From Rivularia sp. T60_A2020_040 (lineage in GTDB: Bacteria > Cyanobacteriota > Cyanobacteriia > Cyanobacteriales > Nostocaceae): a stretch of DNA of 52,805 nucleotides. The notes beneath the pieces are model-generated. The model did not search any database. It was not told the DNA's origin and saw nothing but the letters and a program-made list of their open reading frames with translations. Shown piece by piece: positions 1 through 10,053 of the stretch. The position numbers and the translations under genes were made by a program. The stretch spans positions 1 to 52,805 of the forward strand of contig JACYMD010000040.1 of NCBI GenBank assembly GCA_015272215.1, written 5' to 3'. How positions within the stretch are numbered: the stretch's first letter is position 1; every line of letters begins with the position of its first letter.

Positions 1-15
1 CTATTCCCTTACATT

Positions 16-1317
16 CTAGCTGATATAATATCTAAATTTTCTTGCGTTTACCCTGGTTGAAATATGCCCTTGTTTACTATCATAAATTATTGGAACTTTA
101 GGTTTCTTTGCTCCTCTAGTTGCTTTTAAAAATTGTTTGAGATTAACACCAACTGACAATTGCTGTAGAATTTGTGCAATTTTATCTCTTGGAAAAGTTT
201 GGAATACCTCCCATTCTAAAGCGGGAATTGCAATCATCATCCCTCTATATGTACCTTGAATTTCATCAACTAAATAAAAATCCGATAAACTAGCCTCGAT
301 TTTCCCTACTCCATGTATACCCCCTAAAGCTCCTTTTATGGTTGCAAGTATATTGTAGGAAACTAATGCCATTGAAAATGAAAATAAAGCTGCTTTTGGA
401 TAAGCTAGAGTCTGAATTTCTCCGTTAAAATTCTTAGTTACTGTTTGAAATAGGCTTTCTAAATTCCAGCGATTACGATATATTTCAGCTATTTTTTCTG
501 CTGGTATAGATTCTGGTAAATTGCTAAAAATCGCGATTTCCCATTCTTTATCTCGCGTTGGAGTGAATAACTTTAATACAATACGTCTTAATGTTAAGGT
601 TTCTCCTCCGTAATTTATTTCTACCTTTTGTTCAAATAATTCTCCTGTTTCTGTTACTCCTATTGATTTTAACTCTTCTAGTTCTTTTAATCCCATCCCT
701 CTATGTTGTCTAATTACGAAAAATGCTTTTTTATTTTGAATCGTAAATAAAAATTTTAATGTACAAAAATTTCTGTCTCCACACCATAAATCTTGTGCCT
801 CTACAATATTTAATCCTGAATCAAACTCAGAGCGTTCTTGTGCATGACCGTCTTCGATTAGAACAATATCTGTAACTAGTTTTAATTGTGGTTCTAGTAC
901 TACTATCGCTTTTCCTGGTAGCGCTGATGCTGCTAAGTTTCGGATTGCTTTTAGTCTATGATCTGTTCCTTTTAAACAAGTTCCATCAACTATTTTTATG
1001 CAATAACCTGGTAATACACTTGTTTGCTCTCCACCTACTAATTTTACTAATTCTGCTAAATCCTGCGCTGTTTCTCTTACTAATGCTTGACTTACGCTTA
1101 ACTCAATACCACAAAGCTTGTTATACAACGCTGTTGTACTTACACTTAAATTTGCTGCTCTTGCTTTATAAGCTGCATGAACTGATTTGTGCGCTCCACA
1201 TACTACCAAACTCATCAAATCTACTTGAGAAGAAAATAGCAAATCTTGTTGATATTGCAATTGAGCATGTTTCGTAAATAACCTATCCATCCGTTCTGGT
1301 GCAAATATATGCGACAT
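16..1317 (-). mobile_element. IS4-family transposase, near-complete IS copy cut by the window edge
   Basis: A 433-residue DDE transposase that would catalyse cut-and-paste movement of its insertion sequence. The IS4 signature is visible: D111 in VDGT, D181 in CGDRNF and E287 in YRNRWNLESLFQ, with K295 completing the Y-R-E-K pattern. The reading frame is open from ATG to TAG with no frameshift, so the enzyme may be active. The stop lies 16 bases from the window edge, so the distal inverted repeat is not visible, and I could not identify the proximal one in the 1318-1400 stretch. Nothing else in the element is coding. The copy could still be inactive if its ends are damaged. Confidence 0.88.
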
Positions 1318-2095
1318 TAACGCGGGAGCATCATCACGCTTACTGGACTTTCTTTTATAAATTGCTCAAATATGGAAGATAGCATTTTCAAGCCCCCTGA
1401 TACTTGTATTACCAAGAATACCTTGAATTCATTTTCCATAACCTATACTGGGTAAGCTTTTCAGTTATATCTTAACTAGTTCATTTGTTCGCATTGAAAG
1501 GGCTGGATTATAAACCTTACTAGACGCACAGAGCGCTGAGGGAAGAGGTTAAGGAGAGAAATTGTAATATTTGTAGGGTGTGTTAGACGCACGACTATAT
1601 ATTGGTTTAACAGATTAATTAAATGTTTGTCTAACGCACCATATATAATTTTATTGGTGTGTGACTAGGGTGTTAACTTATTCGAGAATTAACCCAAATT
1701 TATTCATACAATTTGTTTGTCGTTAATAACGAACAGTAAAAGTCAAAAGTCAAAAAAAATCATGGAATTCTTACTTTTGAATGCGTGACTTTTTATTTTT
1801 GACTTGGAGCAAAGCGAATTGACTTGTATATAAGTTTAACAGTTATCAGTTATCAGTTATCAGTCACGTTTATACAATAAAAGGGCTAGTCCCCTACTGC
1901 ATTTCTGTGGGAGCGCGTATAGAGGTATTGGTTTAAATAGAACACCATACGCCCATGTTTACTGTATGACGCTACCGCGTCACGAGTAAAGCTAACACTG
2001 TTCACTAATTTAATTAAATTGCATAAATTATCAGAGTCATACGTATACAAGAATAAGACGGACGAAAAATCTACATAATCTATAAACTTTAAGGT
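1318..2095. other. Gene-free stretch with several degenerate dispersed repeats
   Basis: No convincing gene. It holds a degraded member of the GACGC/GAACACAG family near 1520-1550, a GTAGGGTGTGTTAGACGCAC-type repeat at about 1574-1670 whose halves are inverted, AAAAGTCAAAAGTC tandem units near 1737, a TTATCAG heptamer array at 1839-1863, and the first copy of a long repeat also present near 44 kb. The final 90 bases are the likely promoter region of the exported protein at 2096. Confidence 0.6.
1839..2003. repeat. Copy A of a ~150-bp intergenic repeat (copy B at 43981-44148)
   Basis: Both copies begin with TTATCAG heptamers followed by TCACGTTTATACAA, diverge in the middle, and then share about 85 bases, starting at ATTGGTTTAAATAGAACACC and ending at GAGTAAAGCTAACACTGTT. 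Copy B has small insertions after AACACCA and after TACGCC. There is no open reading frame across it. It behaves like a non-coding interspersed repeat. It could be a non-autonomous element or a structured RNA element; the sequence alone does not decide. Confidence 0.75.
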
Positions 2096-2575
2096 ATGAA
2101 ATTACAAAATCTGAAATCCAAAATTGTTTTGGGAAGTTTTATTGTTCTCAGTAGTCTTCCTCTAGCTAATAAGCCATCAACTGCTGCAATTGACTGTAAC
2201 GCATTTGAATCATTTGGGAATAATTTTCAGTCACAAATTTTGTCAGAAATTAATAAGGAAGTAGCAGGGCAAAGTTATAAAATAAATAAACGCAAAAGCC
2301 TAGTAATTCATAGCGTAGAATCAGTTTCCTTTGATGGATGTCGCATTAAAGCTAATACTAAGGTAACTTTGAAACGCAAAGTACGCCGTGATGCACATGG
2401 AAACGTAAAAATTCGTGCAGATATTACTGATTTCAACTTAGCGAGTAAACGACTATGCTATAAAAATGCCAAAGTAACTGATGTTGATTTGAGTAGAACT
2501 TTGGGTATTGGCGAAGCTGTTTACAAATGGGTCGCAAATAAAGCGCTGCCTGATGGAAAATGCATAAGCATTTAG
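2096..2575 (+). CDS. Small exported protein of unknown function
   Basis: Encodes 159 residues. The N-terminus is a typical Sec signal: Lys-rich start, a hydrophobic stretch (IVLGSFIVLSSLPLA) and a small-residue cleavage region near residues 28-31 (STAA). The mature part is basic and carries four cysteines (DCNAF, DGCRIK, RLCYKN, GKCISI), enough for two disulfides in the periplasm or outside. I do not recognise a family. It stands alone between repeat-rich stretches and appears to have its own promoter. The start ATG follows an AAGG at short spacing. The gene looks real from the signal peptide and even cysteine spacing, but its role is unknown. Confidence 0.65.
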   Translation: MKLQNLKSKIVLGSFIVLSSLPLANKPSTAAIDCNAFESFGNNFQSQILSEINKEVAGQSYKINKRKSLVIHSVESVSFDGCRIKANTKVTLKRKVRRDAHGNVKIRADITDFNLASKRLCYKNAKVTDVDLSRTLGIGEAVYKWVANKALPDGKCISI

Positions 2576-2973
2576 GATAATCTCATTCAGGAATTATCCA
2601 ATGTAGTCCCCAGATATGCTTCCTCTCAGGACTTGGGCAACGCCCTTACTCCTATTCCCTTGACAATGCCATGAACCTATCCCAAGCAAATCTAAATTGC
2701 CCTAGGAAGTCGCGGAAGGGAACGACCATCGCTCTATACTGAATCATCCAGCCACAGCGATCGCCTTACTCCTTACTCGCTATCGCCGATGCTATGAAAC
2801 CTGACGGAGCGATACGCCTGAAGGACACCATTGAAGCGATCTGCTTGCAGCAGCGCTGAGTCCCAAGGGGACACGCTTACGCGAACGCTATCGCAATCTT
2901 TAAACGACGAATGAAGCGACATAGCCCAATCGCTTCATACATCAATTACTATTAATTATTCAACAAGCGGGAA
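2576..2973. other. Gene-free stretch with HIP1 sites and a common cyanobacterial palindromic repeat
   Basis: No gene seen. It contains GCGATCGCC near 2757 and a dense run of GCGATNGC-like words around 2800-2900, including GCAGCAGCGCTGAGTCCCAA and ACGCTTACGCGAACGCTATC, a type of GC-rich interspersed repeat common in cyanobacteria. It sits between a plus-strand gene and the end of a minus-strand gene, so it may contribute to transcription termination on both sides. Confidence 0.55.
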
Positions 2974-4098
2974 TTAGGCAGGATTCGTTAGCATCCGTTT
3001 CTGTAGCAAATTAATAATTGCAGCTTTTTCTAAAATTCCTACCAACACGTTATTATCACTAATCACAGTCAGCGCAGATAGCTTTTGTTGTTCGATTAAC
3101 TGCACTACTTCCAATAAAGGTTGGTCGGCTTTTACTGTGGTAGATTCGGCAATTGGTTTCATGACATCTTTAACTTGAGTTTCTGACCACAATTGCGGTG
3201 AAACGGTACGAAAATTGTCAGCAGATATTGCTCCTACCAATTGTCCATCGCTGTTGGTGACTAAAAACCGCTGCCATTTCTGTCCGCTTACTATCTGCTC
3301 GTCGGCAAACTCTCGAATTGTAAGGTTATCGGCAACAATCGGACTATCGCTACTCACAGCATCACCAGCAGTTAAACCCGTAAACTGTTCTTGCACCCTA
3401 GCAGCTTGGGCTGCGTTCCCTGCATTTCTCAATAAGAAGAAACCAATTAGCAAGTTCCAGAAGTTAGCAAAACTGCCCGTTAACAACAATGGAATTAAAC
3501 CACTTGCAACAGCAATCCAACCAAAAAATTGTCCAACTCGACTTGCAAAAACCACTCCTTTATTAGGATTACCAGTGATTTTCCAAACTATCGCTTTAAG
3601 TATATTTCCACCATCTAAGGGTAAGCCAGGAATTAAGTTGAACAAGCATAGTGCCAAATTAACCGAAGCCAACACCCCTAAGATTGCTGAGAATACCCCG
3701 GAAGCTCCAGTACCAAAACCAATCGCTGCAAATACACCAAATAACAACAAACTGACTAAGGGACCTGCGATCGCTACCCAAAAAGCAGATGCTGGAGTAT
3801 TTGATTCTTTTTCTAAACTTGCCAAACCACCAAATATAAACAGGGTGATAGATTTAACATCAATTCCTTGACGAATGGCAACAAAACTATGTCCTAGTTC
3901 ATGGGCAACAACAGAGCCAAAAAGCATCAAAGCTGTCATTAAACCCAACAATAAAGCAGACCCATTTCCTAAATAAGGAAATGCACTCGCTAGTCCGGTG
4001 CCATAAGTCCAAGTCACCAAACCCAGTACTAAAAACCAGGATGGGTGAATATAGAAGGGAATCCCAAACAGGTTGCCAACACGAATTGTGTTATTCAT
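2974..4098 (-). CDS. Site-2 protease family (M50) membrane metalloprotease with C-terminal CBS pair
   Basis: A 374-residue polytopic membrane protease that would cleave transmembrane substrates inside the bilayer. The zinc-binding HELGH is at residues 66-70, and the second metal-site motif (NLIPGLPLDGG) is at about 154-164, both within hydrophobic segments. Residues from about 240 onward form two CBS repeats, which in related proteases bind nucleotides and may regulate activity. This layout matches the SpoIVFB-like, CBS-containing branch common in cyanobacteria. The substrate (often an anti-sigma factor in this superfamily) is not shown by the neighbours. The gene is monocistronic, with the DCC-family gene upstream on the same strand about 150 bases away. 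Confidence 0.9.
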   Translation of the reverse strand: MNNTIRVGNLFGIPFYIHPSWFLVLGLVTWTYGTGLASAFPYLGNGSALLLGLMTALMLFGSVVAHELGHSFVAIRQGIDVKSITLFIFGGLASLEKESNTPASAFWVAIAGPLVSLLLFGVFAAIGFGTGASGVFSAILGVLASVNLALCLFNLIPGLPLDGGNILKAIVWKITGNPNKGVVFASRVGQFFGWIAVASGLIPLLLTGSFANFWNLLIGFFLLRNAGNAAQAARVQEQFTGLTAGDAVSSDSPIVADNLTIREFADEQIVSGQKWQRFLVTNSDGQLVGAISADNFRTVSPQLWSETQVKDVMKPIAESTTVKADQPLLEVVQLIEQQKLSALTVISDNNVLVGILEKAAIINLLQKRMLTNPA

Positions 4099-4245
4099 GG
4101 CGTTTACCTTTGTTTTTTACATTGAGAGGCTTTTCTTTGCCCCTCGATAGTTTTATAGTAACGAAATGTTAAGCAGTTTTAATATTTGTAACTGTAGTGG
4201 TGTCCGTCCGTAGGAGTGCGGTAATACGAATTGAGTAGTATTTTA

Positions 4246-4728
4246 TCAATCCACCCGACAACGCCCTTCATCATCACACCCAAGTCTCTCCTGACGTTCT
4301 TTAATAACAGTTTCTAAATCAGGTCTTCCCGTCAACTTTAACCGCAAATCCGCCCAAATACCGTAGATAAAGTTAGCTAAACTACCCAAAATCGGTAACT
4401 TGGTAATTGCATAAACCCAACCCATTCCCAAGGCTTCGTAAACTCGACGGAAAACTTCGACGTTTTTAATTACCGTACCGTCGGGTAAAACTCCGTGAAT
4501 CCTTCCCATTGCTGTTTCAAAGTCAATTCCACCATTTTCTTCTGGGTTGTAATCATCCGCTGCGATATCGACAAACATAACTTTACCTCTCCCCGCATCC
4601 CGCTTTTGTAAAAAGTTGACTTCGCGTAAACACAAGGGACATTCACCGTCGTAGAGTAGCTTGATTTCCCAAGTCGGTTGGTTGAGGCTTTGGTTGGAAT
4701 TGTTTACGGTGTTGCTTGGTGAAGACAT
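4246..4728 (-). CDS. DCC-family (DUF393) thiol-disulfide oxidoreductase-like protein
   Basis: 160 residues. The family-defining motif is present as D27-G-E-C30-P-L-C33, following a short beta segment (IKLLYDGECPLC), which suggests a thioredoxin-like redox site. The rest of the chain (AEDD-type turn, GVLPDGTV, VFRRVYEALG, then a hydrophobic YAITKLPILGSLANFIYGIW segment) fits the normal DUF393 length. The substrate is unknown for the family. It lies upstream of the site-2 protease on the same strand, but a gap of about 150 bases makes a shared transcript uncertain. The ATG has no strong Shine-Dalgarno sequence. Confidence 0.85.
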   Translation of the reverse strand: MSSPSNTVNNSNQSLNQPTWEIKLLYDGECPLCLREVNFLQKRDAGRGKVMFVDIAADDYNPEENGGIDFETAMGRIHGVLPDGTVIKNVEVFRRVYEALGMGWVYAITKLPILGSLANFIYGIWADLRLKLTGRPDLETVIKERQERLGCDDEGRCRVD

Positions 4729-4922
4729 AAGAATTTAAGTTGGTTTATAAAAGTTATGCATAAAAGTGATATTTATATTGTCTCAAATTATGAAGAAAAG
4801 TGAAGGAGATTTTTTAGATAAATTTAGATAAATATTTAACTAAATATACTTGGAGACTGCATAAAACTACTTGCTCAAACGTATATATTTATAGCCAAGT
4901 TAAGTATATATTGAGTAATAAA

Positions 4923-5399
4923 ATGAACAATATTTTTCTAATAACCGTTTTTGCTTTGAGTGCAGTAGTGATGACCGCAGGTTCCTTAATGATAACACCA
5001 GTTGCCAGCGCAACTACTTATGGACGAAGAAACCCGACAGATGTGATTCTTCCGGACTGGGTAGGAACTTGGAACTGTAATTTGGATGGACGTAGAGCCG
5101 TTTTAGAACTAAGTTTAGGTAATACAGTTACAGATAATGGGAATGGAACTTCCAGCGTGACTGTGGGTACAAAGATATACGGGCGCATCAGTGATAATGG
5201 CGGTAGTTGGGTAAATTTAGAACAAAGAACATTGACTAGTAATGACCCTTCTACAAGACGACGCGACCATATTTTACCTTTAAAATATAACAACAGAGAT
5301 AACTGGTTGCTAATGATGCATACTTTCAACCGGAAATATGCTAGTGGTTATACTACCTGGAGCGGTATTCCTTTTGGCTTGCAATGTCAGAAAAGATAA
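4923..5399 (+). CDS. Small exported protein of unknown function
   Basis: From the ATG at 4923 the product is 158 residues. An in-frame TTG at 4911 would add four. I prefer the ATG because it begins a clean Sec signal (MNNIFLITVFALSAVVMTAG) with an Ala-Ser-Ala cleavage region near PVASATTYG. The mature domain is rich in beta-forming stretches (WVGTWNCNLDGR, LELSLGN, TVGTKIYGRIS) and has two cysteines, one near each end (WNC and LQC), that could close a barrel-like fold. No known family is recognised. It appears monocistronic and is followed by an inverted-repeat pair that may terminate it. Confidence 0.6.
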   Translation: MNNIFLITVFALSAVVMTAGSLMITPVASATTYGRRNPTDVILPDWVGTWNCNLDGRRAVLELSLGNTVTDNGNGTSSVTVGTKIYGRISDNGGSWVNLEQRTLTSNDPSTRRRDHILPLKYNNRDNWLLMMHTFNRKYASGYTTWSGIPFGLQCQKR

Positions 5400-5528
5400 T
5401 TGAGAAAAATTCACCTAACTTGATGTTGAAGTATTGAAGATGGCGATCGCCTTCTTTAATACTACAGAGAAATTAAATAATACAATGTGAGTAGCTCCGA
5501 AGGGGAAGTAAACTACGACAATAATCAC

Positions 5529-5593
5529 AGAAGCCGGGTTTTGAGGATAAATATCGGTAACATCAGAAAACATTAATAAAAACCCGACTTCTT
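5529..5593. repeat. Paired inverted arms, AGAAGYCGGGTTTT family
   Basis: Left arm AGAAGCCGGGTTTT at 5529-5542 and right arm AAAAACCCGACTTCT at 5577-5591, enclosing about 35 bases. Transcribed, it gives a long imperfect hairpin ending close to the 5399 stop, so it may act as a terminator. Other members are at 18161, 29345, 33206, 37023, 49559 and 52476. Confidence 0.75.
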
Positions 5594-5704
5594 ACCCTTG
5601 CTCCCTTTCTATGATTACCTTCGATAAAAACTGATAAATAAAATGTTACAAACTCTAGTAAAATGTCATTAATCATAAAATAAGTATTTATCCTCATTGA
5701 CATC

Positions 5705-7384
5705 ATGGCGGAACATTTTCCTTGGCTAACCGCAATAGTTTTATTCCCACTCCTTGCTTCTTTTCTCATCCCCGTATTGCCGGATAAAGATGGTAAGTTT
5801 ATCCGATGGTATGCCGTTGGTGTGGGTATGGCAGACTTTTTCTTGATGTGTTTTACCTTTTGGCGGCATTATGATACAAGCAATGCAAGTTTTCAACTAG
5901 CGGAAAGTTATGCTTGGGTGCCTCAGTTGGGTTTCAACTGGGCTGTTTCCGTCGATGGTTTGTCTGTTCCTTTGGTACTTTTGGCGGGATTTGTCACGAC
6001 GCTGGCGATGTTTTCGGCTTGGCAGGTTGACCGCAGACCGCGTTTATTTTATTTTCTCATGTTGGTGCTGTATTCGGCACAGGTGGGGGTATTTGTCGCC
6101 CAAGACTTACTCTTGTTCTTTATTATGTGGGAAGTAGAACTGGTTCCCGTATATTTACTAGTGAATATCTGGGGCGGCAAAAAACGACGTTATGCAGCAA
6201 CCAAGTTTATACTCTATACCGCAGCCGCTTCCATCTTTATTTTAGTCGCCGCGATCGCAATGGCGCTTTATGGCGGCGACAATGTAACTTTTGATATCGC
6301 GACTTTGGCAACAAAGAATTATTCCCTGGGTTTGGAACTATTATTATATGCAGGATTATTGATTGCATTTGGTGTCAAATTAGCGATTTTCCCCTTACAT
6401 ACTTGGCTACCAGATGCACATGGTGAAGCTTCTGCTCCCGTATCGATGATTTTGGCGGGTGTATTGCTGAAAATGGGGGGATACGGATTAATTCGGCTGA
6501 ATTTAGAAATTCTTTCCGACGCACATATTTACTTTGCACCAGTTTTAGCAACTCTTGGGGTAATTAACATTATCTATGGTGCTTTAAATTCCTTTGCTCA
6601 AACTCATATGAAGCGACGTTTGGCTTACTCCTCAGTTTCTCACATGGGGTTTGTGCTGCTGGGTATCGCTTCCTTCACCGATTTGGGAATCAACGGTGCA
6701 ATGTTGCAGATGATTTCCCATGGTTTAATTGCATCGGTATTATTCTTCTTAGCTGGTGTAACTTACGACCGCACCCATACAATGAAAATGGATGAAATGG
6801 GCGGTATCGGGCAAGTAATGCCGAAAGTTTTCGCTTTATGTACGATAGCTGCAATGGCTTCCTTAGCACTTCCGGGAATGAGCGGATTTATCAGCGAACT
6901 TTCGGTATTAGTCGGTGTCACCACTAGCGATATTTACAGTTCCACTTTCTGTACTGTAACGGTTTTTCTCGCTTCCGTAGGAATTATCCTGACTCCGATT
7001 TATCTACTTGACTTGTTGAAACAGGTATTTTACGGTGAAGGGAAGGTTATCTGCGATATTGGGAATGAGAAATTTGAGAATTTAGAAGCAGAGGGTACAG
7101 CTTGTTTTGGTACCGATTGTGCCTTACCTGATGAATCAATTTACAGAGATGCTAGCCCCCGTGAAGTGTTTATTGCAGCTTGTTTCTTAGTGGTAATTAT
7201 CGGAATTGGATTTTATCCCAAAGTAGCAATGCAGATGTATGACGTGAAGACAGTAGCGGTGAATGCTCATGTGCGTCAATCCTATACTCAAATTTCCCAA
7301 ACTAATCCCGGTATTTACGCGAAAGGTTTGACAGCGGAAATTGCAGAAGCAGAAAATCTACCAGTTTTAGGAGCTTTGAAATAA
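5705..7384 (+). CDS. ndhD: NAD(P)H-quinone oxidoreductase subunit 4 (NDH-1 complex, NdhD)
   Basis: A 559-residue antiporter-like proton-pumping subunit of the thylakoid NDH-1 complex, used in respiration and cyclic electron flow. About 14 membrane segments are visible. Diagnostic motifs include the conserved Glu in [12 protein letters not shown], the Lys in [38 protein letters not shown], and [16 protein letters not shown]. The N-terminal [26 protein letters not shown] is typical of the NdhD1/NdhD2 (respiratory or cyclic) type rather than the CO2-uptake NdhD3/D4 type, though I cannot tell D1 from D2. No ndhF is adjacent, so this copy stands alone. A palindrome at 7422 lies just after the stop. 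Confidence 0.95.
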   Translation: MAEHFPWLTAIVLFPLLASFLIPVLPDKDGKFIRWYAVGVGMADFFLMCFTFWRHYDTSNASFQLAESYAWVPQLGFNWAVSVDGLSVPLVLLAGFVTTLAMFSAWQVDRRPRLFYFLMLVLYSAQVGVFVAQDLLLFFIMWEVELVPVYLLVNIWGGKKRRYAATKFILYTAAASIFILVAAIAMALYGGDNVTFDIATLATKNYSLGLELLLYAGLLIAFGVKLAIFPLHTWLPDAHGEASAPVSMILAGVLLKMGGYGLIRLNLEILSDAHIYFAPVLATLGVINIIYGALNSFAQTHMKRRLAYSSVSHMGFVLLGIASFTDLGINGAMLQMISHGLIASVLFFLAGVTYDRTHTMKMDEMGGIGQVMPKVFALCTIAAMASLALPGMSGFISELSVLVGVTTSDIYSSTFCTVTVFLASVGIILTPIYLLDLLKQVFYGEGKVICDIGNEKFENLEAEGTACFGTDCALPDESIYRDASPREVFIAACFLVVIIGIGFYPKVAMQMYDVKTVAVNAHVRQSYTQISQTNPGIYAKGLTAEIAEAENLPVLGALK

Positions 7385-7421
7385 GAATTAAATGATGTTT
7401 AAGAAAATCGCATAATTCATG

Positions 7422-7448
7422 TAGAGACGTTGCAGTGCAACGTCTTTA
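7422..7448. repeat. TAGAGACGT palindrome, possible ndhD terminator
   Basis: TAGAGACGTTGCAG followed by TGCAACGTCTTTA forms a near-perfect stem about 40 bases after the ndhD stop, ending in T-rich sequence. It belongs to the family also seen at 20693, 20820, 23594, 31578 and 40644. Confidence 0.8.
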
Positions 7449-7460
7449 TTTATTATTTGG

Positions 7461-7508
7461 TAATGGGTAGTTGGTAATTGGTAATCGGTAATCGGTAATC
7501 GGTAATTT
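7461..7508. repeat. Heptamer tandem array (GGTAATC/GGTAATG units)
   Basis: About six consecutive units of GGTAATS or GTTGGTAAT type. It is part of the roughly 480-base gene-free stretch 7449-7929 before the K+ channel gene, which otherwise holds only AT-rich sequence and a short AACTGTTAACAGTTAACA dyad near 7730. Confidence 0.7.
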
Positions 7509-7929
7509 TTACCTAAACAATTTGATTACAAGTATTTAACCGGACATAGTATTAAATATCAATTAAAAGTATTTTATATCACGCTATAAACGATAAAACC
7601 GTATTTATATTGAGAAAAAACCGCTGTTATATAGTTGCTTGATGTAAAAAATATTGCCCTTGTCGAATATAAATATCTAATTAAGGTGAGTAACGACTTG
7701 TAGAAAAAGAGATGATAGCGGGGGTAGGGAACTGTTAACAGTTAACAAGGAATAACAACTAATGATCCGCATATGATATTAAAGCCATACTAGAACCAAA
7801 CGAATCAACTATACAATAGCGACAACAAGCCTTTGCCGTAACGCTCTGCGTATTGCAATTCGTAAGTTATTCCCCATCGCCAAGAACTTTGGGGCCGTGA
7901 TTGCGAATGACCTGTAAAATTGGAAAGCG

Positions 7930-9006
7930 ATGAAAAAACCTGTTTATTCAGTATTAGAACAAAAATATCGTCGCATCCAAAAAGAATTAATGATTGGAAC
8001 ACTCGCTCTTTGCGGCGTGTTGTTGACGGGAACTTTATGGTACAGATTTGTAGAAAAGTGGACGTGGGAAGACGCTACTTATATGACGGTGATTACCTTG
8101 TCAACCGTTGGTTATGGGGAAACTCAAACTTTAGGAAGCCGAGGAAGAATATTTACTGTTGTCCTAATTTTAATGGGTGTAATTACCATTGCTTATATTG
8201 TTAATCGATTTACAGAAGCTGTAATTCAAGGATATTTTCAAGAAGGAATTCGACTTAGACAACAACGGCGAACAATGGAATCTTTATCTAAACATTATAT
8301 TATTTGCGGATTTAGTCGTACAGGTCGGCAAATCGCCCAAGAGTTTGAGGCAGAAGATGTACCTTTTGTAATTCTTGATTTAGGGTTAGAAACTGTCAGA
8401 AAAGCACAAGAAGAAGGTTATACCATATATCAAGGTGATGCAACTTCAGATGAAGCTTTGGTACTTGTAGGAATAGAACGAGCTATTTGTATTGTCGCTG
8501 CATTACCATCAGATGCAGAAAATTTGTACATAGTACTTTCAGCAAAAGCACTGAATCCAGACATTAGGGCGATCGCCCGCGCCAGTACGGAAGAAGCGGT
8601 GCAAAAATTACAAAGAGCCGGTGCAGACGCAGTAGTTTCACCTTACATCACCGGCGGTAGAAGAATGGCGGCTGCGGCTTTAAGACCCCAAGTAATGGAT
8701 TTTGTGGATGGTATTATATCAGGAAGAGGTCGCGAATTGTATATGGAAGAAGTTTTAATTGATCACAATACTTGTCCCTTTGTTGGTCAAAGTTTAGGAC
8801 AAGCAAGATTGCGAGGGCAAACTGGAGCATTAGTTCTGGCTATTCGTCGTGCAAATGGCGAGTTGATTGGCGGTCCGACAGCTGATACTATTTTAATGTC
8901 AGGAGATGTGATGATAAGTATGGGGACAGCTGAACAGTTACGCGCTCTTAACAAAATACTTGGACCAATAGATTCTAAACCACTACGGAAGCCGAAGAAG
9001 AGTTAA
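7930..9006 (+). CDS. RCK-domain potassium channel (MthK/Kch-like)
   Basis: A 358-residue two-transmembrane K+ channel. TM1 spans roughly residues 21-40, the pore helix and selectivity filter TVGYGE are at 59-64, and TM2 is at about 74-93. A cytoplasmic RCK (TrkA-N) domain follows with the nucleotide-binding glycine motif in CGFSRTGRQ (about 126-133). After it comes a TrkA-C-like region (from about 270) ending in a basic tail. The layout matches ligand-gated MthK-like channels, in which the RCK ring opens the pore. The ATG follows GGAAAG at proper spacing. It is monocistronic; a GATTTTA array (about 9013-9041) lies just downstream. Whether the ligand is Ca2+, NAD(H) or another molecule cannot be read from this sequence. 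Confidence 0.93.
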   Translation: MKKPVYSVLEQKYRRIQKELMIGTLALCGVLLTGTLWYRFVEKWTWEDATYMTVITLSTVGYGETQTLGSRGRIFTVVLILMGVITIAYIVNRFTEAVIQGYFQEGIRLRQQRRTMESLSKHYIICGFSRTGRQIAQEFEAEDVPFVILDLGLETVRKAQEEGYTIYQGDATSDEALVLVGIERAICIVAALPSDAENLYIVLSAKALNPDIRAIARASTEEAVQKLQRAGADAVVSPYITGGRRMAAAALRPQVMDFVDGIISGRGRELYMEEVLIDHNTCPFVGQSLGQARLRGQTGALVLAIRRANGELIGGPTADTILMSGDVMISMGTAEQLRALNKILGPIDSKPLRKPKKS

Positions 9007-9091
9007 TCAATTTTGGATTTTAGATTTTAGATTTTAGATTAAAAGAGTTAAAACCACCAGAGTTACGAATTTAAAAGTACTTGATAATTGT

Positions 9092-9652
9092 TCACTGATT
9101 GTTGACTTGTTCCCAACCATGTAAGGTAGCAATACTTTGGATTGTGGGGATAATGATAATTTGTGGTGCTGCTGATACTAGAATACTGGGATAAACTGCC
9201 GCACCCCATTTCGGATGAATTAATACGCGGCATTGATTGCAAATTATGGGATATTTAAGTAGAGCTTTGACAACTGCTGTGTCATCGTGGGGAATTTGTC
9301 CGGGATGAGATAGCAATGGATAGCCGGTACGAGGATCGATTAAATCTGTGAGATGGTTTTTATCTCGTAAGTCAAATGCAACATCACAAGCAAATCTCAT
9401 GAATCTTGCTCGTAAACGTTGCTTTTCCGTTTCTATTTGGGGTGAACTTTCTGTAAGTGCAAACCGAGATTGCTGTAAAACAATTACCACAGACATTTCT
9501 AACTTGTTTTTCCAATCCGGTAATATTCGTTCGCAATTATTAAAAATATACCGGCTGGGGGGGTGAATTGAAATTTGAATCTCTTCTCCCCTTTGACTAA
9601 CCAAGTCGATTTTATAGTCTTGTTTAGAAGAGAAAATTTTTGGATAGTTCAC
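9092..9652 (-). CDS. MMADHC-like (methylmalonic aciduria and homocystinuria type D) protein
   Basis: 186 residues starting at GTG. It resembles the bacterial relatives of human MMADHC, a cobalamin-trafficking adaptor. Recognisable stretches include ISIHPPSRYI, LPDWKNKLEMSVVIVLQQSR, RFMRFACDVAFDLRDKNHLT, DLIDPRTGYPLLSHPG and CRVLIHPKWGAAVYPSIL. The human protein hands cobalamin to its target enzymes; a similar B12-handling role here is inference, since no cobalamin gene is adjacent. The length fits the short cyanobacterial form. It is followed downstream by the K+ channel in convergent orientation. A shared transcript with the small upstream gene is possible but the gap is about 190 bases. Confidence 0.8.
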   Translation of the reverse strand: MNYPKIFSSKQDYKIDLVSQRGEEIQISIHPPSRYIFNNCERILPDWKNKLEMSVVIVLQQSRFALTESSPQIETEKQRLRARFMRFACDVAFDLRDKNHLTDLIDPRTGYPLLSHPGQIPHDDTAVVKALLKYPIICNQCRVLIHPKWGAAVYPSILVSAAPQIIIIPTIQSIATLHGWEQVNNQ

Positions 9653-9846
9653 TAATTAAATAGGTTTTTCCAATTTTTTATCCTTTGTTATAGATAGTAA
9701 CTATAATTTAGGATAAATATCATCAATTATTAATTATCAATTATCACAGAACATTTATCAACGAATATTGAAAAAATTATAATTGTTGATTTCTTTAGTG
9801 TTCTACTTTTCCCTATTCCCTATTCCCCATTCCCCATTCCCTATTA

Positions 9847-10053
9847 TTAATTCAGCTTTAAAGAATTAACTGGAACTTCATCCCAAGAATTTACTGTTCT
9901 GATTCGAGCTATCCAACCGGCTGCTAGCTGTTTTTGGCTTAAATTATTCTTGAAAGATTCATGACAATCTTGTGCTTGAGATTCGTTACAGCAAGCAATA
10001 CAAGCATGAATTAATCCAGAGGGATCTATTTGCTCGTTTACCCAAATAGTCAT
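9847..10053 (-). CDS. Conserved-looking 68-residue Cys-containing protein, function unknown
   Basis: A short soluble protein (MTIWVNEQIDPSGLIHACIA...) with cysteines at 18, 21, 22 and 30 (C-x2-CC-x7-C) and a C-terminal half without cysteines (LAAGWIARIRTVNSWDEVP). A good Shine-Dalgarno sequence (AAGGAAGGAAAT) stands 6-8 bases before the ATG, which argues that it is real despite its size. The cysteine cluster could bind a metal or be redox-active. No family name can be given. It sits between the MMADHC-like gene and the ExbB-like gene on the same strand. Confidence 0.6.
   Translation of the reverse strand: MTIWVNEQIDPSGLIHACIACCNESQAQDCHESFKNNLSQKQLAAGWIARIRTVNSWDEVPVNSLKLN

Noticed and set aside
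3215-3871. 218-codon plus-strand frame opposite the site-2 protease gene
   Set aside because: It is the antisense shadow of a well-supported membrane protease with intact motifs; no ribosome-binding site or family features.
7461-7508. Heptamer arrays as CRISPR
   Set aside because: Units are seven bases long without spacers. No cas genes and no 25-40-base repeats with unique spacers are seen anywhere.
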